This document shows, piece after piece, positions 41,972 to 46,822 of a stretch of 46,822 nucleotides of DNA. The notes beneath the pieces were generated by a model, which worked only from the letters and a program-made list of their open reading frames with translations, had not been told where the DNA came from and did no database searches. Both the position numbers and the translations under genes were made by a program. Origin of the DNA: Eubacteriales bacterium (GTDB lineage Bacteria; Bacillota; Clostridia; Christensenellales; UMGS416); NCBI GenBank assembly GCA_028693155.1, contig JAQUVY010000003.1, forward strand, positions 6,195 through 53,016. The letters are read 5' to 3'. Positions within the stretch are counted from its first letter, which is position 1, and the number at the start of each line of letters is the position of its first letter.

Positions 41972-43354
41972 ATGAAGTGCCGGATACTGGTTTGCATACT
42001 TTTAAGCGCGCTGCTGCTGGGCGGGGCGTGCTTGCCCGCGCTTGCCGACGGCGACCCCTACGCGGCGTATCCTTTCCCAGTCAACCAATCGCTGCAGGGC
42101 AAAACCGTCATCCTCGACCCGGGTCACTGCCAAGGCAGCGGTGGGGCCTATGCGGATTATGTGGAGCATGTGCATGTGCTGCGCATTGCCGAGCTGCTCA
42201 AGACTGATCTGGAAAACTGCGGTGCCACCGTGGTGATGACCCGAACCGACGCCACCAAGCAGCACAACCTTATGCGCATGTGCCTGTCCAACTCGGTGGC
42301 GCTGGGCATGGTGCGCGGCGTGAAGGAGGCCGCGGGCGCGGCCGACGACGTGGCGGAGATCGATCGCCTGCTGGCGCTGATGGCTTCCATCCGGCAGGAT
42401 GAATCGCTGGTGCCCACCTATTTCAACTCACCTTATGATTACAGCCATACGCGGGTGATCCACCCGGATCTTAAGAAAATATTTGAATACGAAAGCGACC
42501 CCGTCGTAGCGGAAAATCTGCTTTTCGTTTCCCTGCATACCAACGCCCCGGGCAGCAGCGATACGTCCATCAGCGGGTGCATCACCTATTGCCTGAACAA
42601 CAGTTGGAGCGATTCGCGCAATTATTACACCGCCTACAGCCATGTGGAGCGGTCTAAGCGGTTTGCCCGGCTGATGGGAGAGCAGGTGGCCGCGGCGGCG
42701 GATTACCGAAACCGCGGCGTCTCGGTCAACGACTTTTTCATGCTGCGGGAGCACAATATCCCCGCGGCGCTGGTGGAGGCGGGGTACCATACCAACGCCA
42801 CCGACCGGGCAAAGCTGATGGACGAGGTGTATAAAAAGCGCATTGCCAACGGCGTTGCCTACGCCATCGTGGAGTATTTCACCGGCAGCTCCGCGCCCTC
42901 GGGCGGCGAAACCCTGCCCGAAGAGACCCAGGACGACCGCGTGACCAGCAGCGTCTACCGCGTGAGCAGCCAGGGAGTTTCGGGCGTGCCGCTGGGCACG
43001 GATGCCGCCGCGCTGCTGGGAAACCTGTCCTCGCAGGATTACGAGCTGCGCCTGACAGACGCCGCGGGGCAGCCCAAGGCGCAGGGCGGCGTGGTCACCG
43101 GAGATGTGCTGTGCGCCTACGCCCAGGAGGAGCTGAAGGGTCAGTTCCCCATCGTCTTGTATGGGGATATAAACGGCGACGGGCAGATCGCGCTGCTGGA
43201 TTTGCTGATGCTGCAAAAGCATTTGCTGGGCACAGCCGCGCTCAACGGCGCATACCTGCGCGCGGCCGATGTCAACCACGACAGCCGGGCGGCGCTACTT
43301 GACCTGCTGGTCATCCAAAAATATTTGCTGGGGACCGGGACGATTACCCAATGA
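41972..43354 (+). CDS. Secreted N-acetylmuramoyl-L-alanine amidase (Amidase_3) with C-terminal type I dockerin
   Basis: Signal peptide; VILDPGHCQGSGGAY, SLHTNAPG, ALVEAGYHTN; C-term YGDINGDGQIALLDLLMLQKHLLG...AADVNHDSRAALLDLLVIQKYLLG. Confidence 0.92.
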   Translation: MKCRILVCILLSALLLGGACLPALADGDPYAAYPFPVNQSLQGKTVILDPGHCQGSGGAYADYVEHVHVLRIAELLKTDLENCGATVVMTRTDATKQHNLMRMCLSNSVALGMVRGVKEAAGAADDVAEIDRLLALMASIRQDESLVPTYFNSPYDYSHTRVIHPDLKKIFEYESDPVVAENLLFVSLHTNAPGSSDTSISGCITYCLNNSWSDSRNYYTAYSHVERSKRFARLMGEQVAAAADYRNRGVSVNDFFMLREHNIPAALVEAGYHTNATDRAKLMDEVYKKRIANGVAYAIVEYFTGSSAPSGGETLPEETQDDRVTSSVYRVSSQGVSGVPLGTDAAALLGNLSSQDYELRLTDAAGQPKAQGGVVTGDVLCAYAQEELKGQFPIVLYGDINGDGQIALLDLLMLQKHLLGTAALNGAYLRAADVNHDSRAALLDLLVIQKYLLGTGTITQ

Positions 43355-43365
43355 GGAGCATAACG

Positions 43366-44616
43366 ATGAAAAAACGGACGGGGAAGCTTTTGACCGCGGC
43401 GCTGGCGCTGGCGCTGCTGCTGGGACTGTGGGGCGCGCCGGCTTACGCCGTGGGTGTTTCCGTGTCGGGAAAGACGGTAAAGCCCGGCGACTCGGTGAGC
43501 GTGCGCGTATCCTTCAGCGGGGCGGACATTTTCGGTGTGCGCGCCAGCTTCTCTTATGATTCCTCGGTGCTGCAGTTTACCGGGGGCAGCGGTGGCGTGG
43601 CCAATGGCAACATCGTGCTGTACGGCGGGGATAAATCGGTCAACTCTTTGAGCTGCACGCTGAACTTCAAGGCCATCGCGGCGGGCAGCGGCAAGGTATC
43701 CGTGTCGTGCTCGGAGAGCTATAACCGCGACTTGGCCTCTCTGGGCGGGGGCAGCGGCGGCGCAACCGTCACCGTGGCTGTGCCTGCTGCGCCGGCCACG
43801 CCCAAACCCACCGTGCCGGTGGAAAAGCGCGAGATCCCCGTGGAGCTGGGCGGCCAAACCTGGTATCTGTGGCACAACATTCCCGATGCGCAGACAGTCG
43901 AGGGCTTTGAGCGCATACAGGGTGCCTGGAAAGGCGAATCCGTGGAGCTGCTGCGGCAGCCGCAGACGGGTGTCGTGCTGGTCTTCCTGACGGATCAGGC
44001 GGGAAAAAACGGCGCGCTGATGGTGTGCAGTGAGGACGGTACGCTGTCTGCGTATGTGCCCTTGCAGATCTCCGGGCAATATGTGATCTTAAACCCGGGA
44101 ACCGCGCAGGTGCCCGAGGGATACACACCGGCGGAGCTGACGCTGGGTGGGGTCAGCGTTGCCGCGTGGCAGGCGGCGGGCGACGACAGCGGGTATTTTC
44201 TGGTGTGGGCGACAGACGCCGCCGGGCAAAGCGGCTGGTATTGCTACGACCCGGCGCAGGGAACCCTGCAGCGCTACGCCAAGCAGGTCATTATTGTGGA
44301 GGTGACGCCCGCGCCCACGGCTGCGCCCGCGCCTACCCCCGCCCCCACCCCCACGCCCACCCCGGCGCTGGGGCAGCGCCTGGCGGGCGACGCGCAGGCC
44401 ATGACGCTGATTTTGCTGCTGTTGGCGGCGGTGGGTGTGCTGGCGGCGGCGCTGGTGATCCTGTGCGTGAAGACGGGCAGTAAGGGCAAGGATGCCCCGG
44501 CGCAGGACACCGCCAAAGAAACGGCAGTGGAGGAGACACAGGCTCCCGAGGGTGCGGACGCACCCGCCGCGCAGGAAGCGCCGGCCGCGCCCGAAGCAAA
44601 CGACGAAAAATCATAA
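43366..44616 (+). CDS. Cohesin-domain-like secreted protein with C-terminal transmembrane anchor
   Basis: Signal peptide; VSVSGKTVKPGDSVSVRVSFSGADIFGVRASFSYDSSVLQFTGG...; Pro/Thr/Ala linker; C-term TM MTLILLLLAAVGVLAAALVILCV. Confidence 0.8.
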   Translation: MKKRTGKLLTAALALALLLGLWGAPAYAVGVSVSGKTVKPGDSVSVRVSFSGADIFGVRASFSYDSSVLQFTGGSGGVANGNIVLYGGDKSVNSLSCTLNFKAIAAGSGKVSVSCSESYNRDLASLGGGSGGATVTVAVPAAPATPKPTVPVEKREIPVELGGQTWYLWHNIPDAQTVEGFERIQGAWKGESVELLRQPQTGVVLVFLTDQAGKNGALMVCSEDGTLSAYVPLQISGQYVILNPGTAQVPEGYTPAELTLGGVSVAAWQAAGDDSGYFLVWATDAAGQSGWYCYDPAQGTLQRYAKQVIIVEVTPAPTAAPAPTPAPTPTPTPALGQRLAGDAQAMTLILLLLAAVGVLAAALVILCVKTGSKGKDAPAQDTAKETAVEETQAPEGADAPAAQEAPAAPEANDEKS

Positions 44617-44671
44617 ACCGGGTGCGGGCGGCGGGAGAAACCCGCCGCACCGCGCTTTTTGGGAGGACAAT

Positions 44672-45115
44672 ATGACGGTGCGCGAAGCAAGACCCGATGA
44701 TCTGGAAGCGCTGCTGGGGCTTTACGAACAGCTGCACGGCGAAACCATGCCCGAAAAAAACAGCCGGTTGACCGCGCTGTGGCAAAAAATCCTGCGGGAT
44801 GAGGATCAGCACGTTTTACTGGGGGAAGAGGCGGGGCTGCCGGTTTCGTCCTGCGTGGTCACGGTGATCCCCAACCTGACCCACGGCCAGCGGCCTTACG
44901 CGCTGGTGGAAAATGTGGTAACCCACGAGGCGTACCGGGGGCGCGGCTTTGCCACCGCCTGTTTGGACAAGGCGCGGGAGTTGGCCGCTTCGGAAAACTG
45001 CTACAAAATGATGCTGCTGACCGGCTCGAAAAAGGAAAGCACGCTGCGCTTTTATGAGCACGCGGGCTATAACCGGCAGGATAAAACCGCGTTTGTTCAG
45101 TGGCTGGAGCCGTAG
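44672..45115 (+). CDS. GNAT family N-acetyltransferase
   Basis: VREARPDDLEALLGLYEQLH, VENVVTHEAYRGRGFATACLDKAREL. Confidence 0.92.
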   Translation: MTVREARPDDLEALLGLYEQLHGETMPEKNSRLTALWQKILRDEDQHVLLGEEAGLPVSSCVVTVIPNLTHGQRPYALVENVVTHEAYRGRGFATACLDKARELAASENCYKMMLLTGSKKESTLRFYEHAGYNRQDKTAFVQWLEP

Positions 45116-45116
45116 T

Positions 45117-45662
45117 ATGGAACGACTGCAGCTGGTAATTACCGAAAAAACTGCCGCGCTGGGCGAGGGCGGGCGCATGGCGAGGGTCAGCCGCCGCGCC
45201 GCCCGCGGCATCCTGCGGGATGCGCAGGGGCGCGTTGCCCTGCTGCACATGGCGGGGAACGGTTGCGACAAGCTGCCCGGCGGAGGCATTGAGGACGGGG
45301 AAAGCCCGGCGCAGGCCTTTTGCCGCGAGGTGCGGGAGGAGACGGGCTTTGCCTGCGACACGCCCGTGCTGCTGGGCACGGTGGAGGAGCACAAGGTGCG
45401 CAACGCCTTTTTGCAGCGCTCCTTTGTGTTTACGGCCGCGGCGCGCGGCGAACCCGGAGAGCGGGCGCTCACCCGGGCCGAGCAGGCGGCGGGCATGGAG
45501 CTGCGCTGGCTGGAGCTGGAGGAAGCGCGGGCGCTCACGATGGGCAGTCTGGAAAATTGCGCAGAATACGGCCTCAAATTTATGCTTCTGCGGGAGCTGG
45601 CCATTTTAAACGCCGAAAAAGCGCGGCGCGCGCAGGAAAAACAGGAGGACGTTCGTGAATAA
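45117..45662 (+). CDS. NUDIX hydrolase
   Basis: Nudix box GGIEDGESPAQAFCREVREETGF. Confidence 0.93.
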   Translation: MERLQLVITEKTAALGEGGRMARVSRRAARGILRDAQGRVALLHMAGNGCDKLPGGGIEDGESPAQAFCREVREETGFACDTPVLLGTVEEHKVRNAFLQRSFVFTAAARGEPGERALTRAEQAAGMELRWLELEEARALTMGSLENCAEYGLKFMLLRELAILNAEKARRAQEKQEDVRE

Positions 45663-46665
45663 TCAAGAGTGGTTTCGCCAAGCGAAGTATGGCATGATGG
45701 TGCACTGGGGCTTGTATTCCCTGCTGGCCGGGGAGTATAGGGGAATGCCCAGCAACACCTATGCTGAGTGGATCCAGTCCTACCACCGCATTCCCATCGC
45801 CGAGTACGGGCGGCTGGCCGGGGCGTTTCAGCCCGTCTTTTTTAACGCTGAGGAATGGGTGACCTTCGCCAAGGAATGCGGCATGCAGTATTTGGTGGTG
45901 ACCGCCAAGCATCACGACGGCTTCGCCCTGTTTCACTCTCAGGCCGATGCCTACAACGTGAAGGACGCCACGCCCTTCGGGCGGGATGTGCTCAGCGAGC
46001 TGGCCGAGGCGTGCTACAAGCATGGGCTGCGGCTGGGGTTGTATTATTCTCAGGATCTGGACTGGCACGAGCGGCATGGCGGCGGGTATTTATCCAACCA
46101 CCTGCATAACGACGGCAGCACCTGGGACAACAGCTGGGATTTCCCCGAGGAGGAGAAAAAGGATTACAACATTTGCTTTGAAAATAAGATCCTGCCCCAG
46201 ATCACCGAGCTTTTGCGCAATTACGGCGACTTGAGCCTGATCTGGTTTGATGTGCCCATGACGCTGGAGGAGAAGCACAGCCGCGCCATTTATGAAGCGG
46301 TGAAGCGTGATCAGCCCCAGTGCCTCATCAACTCCCGCTTGGGCAACGGCGCGTATGACTATGTTTCGCTGGGCGACAACGAAATTCCCGACACGCTGGA
46401 CGGCCCGGTGGGCGCGGACATGAACGACATCGGCGGGCTGAAGCCCTCGCCTTACGGCCTGTATGAGGCAGCTGCCACGCTCAACGACACCTGGGGCTTC
46501 TCCTATCGGGATCATAACTGGAAATCGGCTACGCAGGTGCTGGAGAACAAGCGCCGCCTCAATTCGCTGGGCATCAATTATTTGATCAATGTGGGTCCGG
46601 ATGGCCTGGGGCGCATTCCCGGCCCCTCCCAGGAAATTTTACGGGCCGTGGCCAAGAAGCTGTAG
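45655..46665 (+). CDS. Alpha-L-fucosidase (GH29)
   Basis: KYGMMVHWGLYSLLAGEY, YLVVTAKHHDGFALF, LSLIWFDVP; GTG start after caggagg. Confidence 0.92.
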   Translation: MNNQEWFRQAKYGMMVHWGLYSLLAGEYRGMPSNTYAEWIQSYHRIPIAEYGRLAGAFQPVFFNAEEWVTFAKECGMQYLVVTAKHHDGFALFHSQADAYNVKDATPFGRDVLSELAEACYKHGLRLGLYYSQDLDWHERHGGGYLSNHLHNDGSTWDNSWDFPEEEKKDYNICFENKILPQITELLRNYGDLSLIWFDVPMTLEEKHSRAIYEAVKRDQPQCLINSRLGNGAYDYVSLGDNEIPDTLDGPVGADMNDIGGLKPSPYGLYEAAATLNDTWGFSYRDHNWKSATQVLENKRRLNSLGINYLINVGPDGLGRIPGPSQEILRAVAKKL

Positions 46666-46678
46666 ACCCAAAACCTGA

Positions 46679-46727
46679 AAAAACGCCCGCCCAAGGAATG
46701 GCTTTGTTTCCTTGAGCGGGCGTTTTG
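46679..46727. terminator. Bidirectional terminator after GH29
   Basis: AAAACGCCCGC(c)CAAGGAA..TTCCTTG(a)GCGGGCGTTTT. Confidence 0.85.
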
Positions 46728-46737
46728 GCGTGCGGGG

Positions 46738-46821
46738 CTAAACCGAGTAGCCGCTGTTGATGTCAAAGGGCATAATGAGCAACTTCATGATGTCCTTTGC
46801 GTAATGGTCAAAAAACCAACC
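46738..46821 (-). CDS. C-terminal fragment of an unidentified protein (truncated by window end)
   Basis: Minus frame to the edge: GWFFDHYAKDIMKLLIMPFDINSGYSV*. Confidence 0.5.
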   Translation of the reverse strand, partial: GWFFDHYAKDIMKLLIMPFDINSGYSV

Positions 46822-46822
46822 G

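Overview
46.8 kb of a GC-rich, probably clostridial (Bacillota) chromosome; lineage inferred from gene content only. Recognisable content, left to right: C-terminus of a cation P-type ATPase; an ANT(6)-like nucleotidyltransferase fused to a degenerate HAD domain; an NAD-dependent epimerase; murG; DnaD-like and DnaC-like replication proteins; alpha/beta hydrolase; MGH1/trehalase-like glycosidase; a peptidoglycan glycosyltransferase; GH2 with a divergent AraC regulator; upp with a structured leader; a complete nine-gene V/A-type ATPase operon (H-I-K-E-C-F-A-B-D) whose K subunit carries the residues that bind Na+ in E. hirae NtpK; gap; a VanY-like carboxypeptidase behind a Fur-like box; GH65 + pgmB; GNAT; TetR-MATE; a second MATE; esterase; MFS; beta-helix protein; two Gfo/Idh/MocA oxidoreductases; VanZ-like protein; an N-acetylmuramoyl-L-alanine amidase ending in a type I dockerin, overlapping a membrane-anchored cohesin-like protein; GNAT-Nudix-GH29. 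The two observations I rate most unusual are: (1) a family of long, modular, hairpin-rich non-coding intergenic repeats at four loci (about 400-1490, 2828-3175, 10080-10795, 26031-27000), with a conserved module order, 78-bp tandem subrepeats and many perfect palindromes with about 3-nt loops that vary while the stems are kept; (2) a self-contained dockerin-amidase/cohesin membrane-protein pair. All calls are by eye from sequence; no searches were run.
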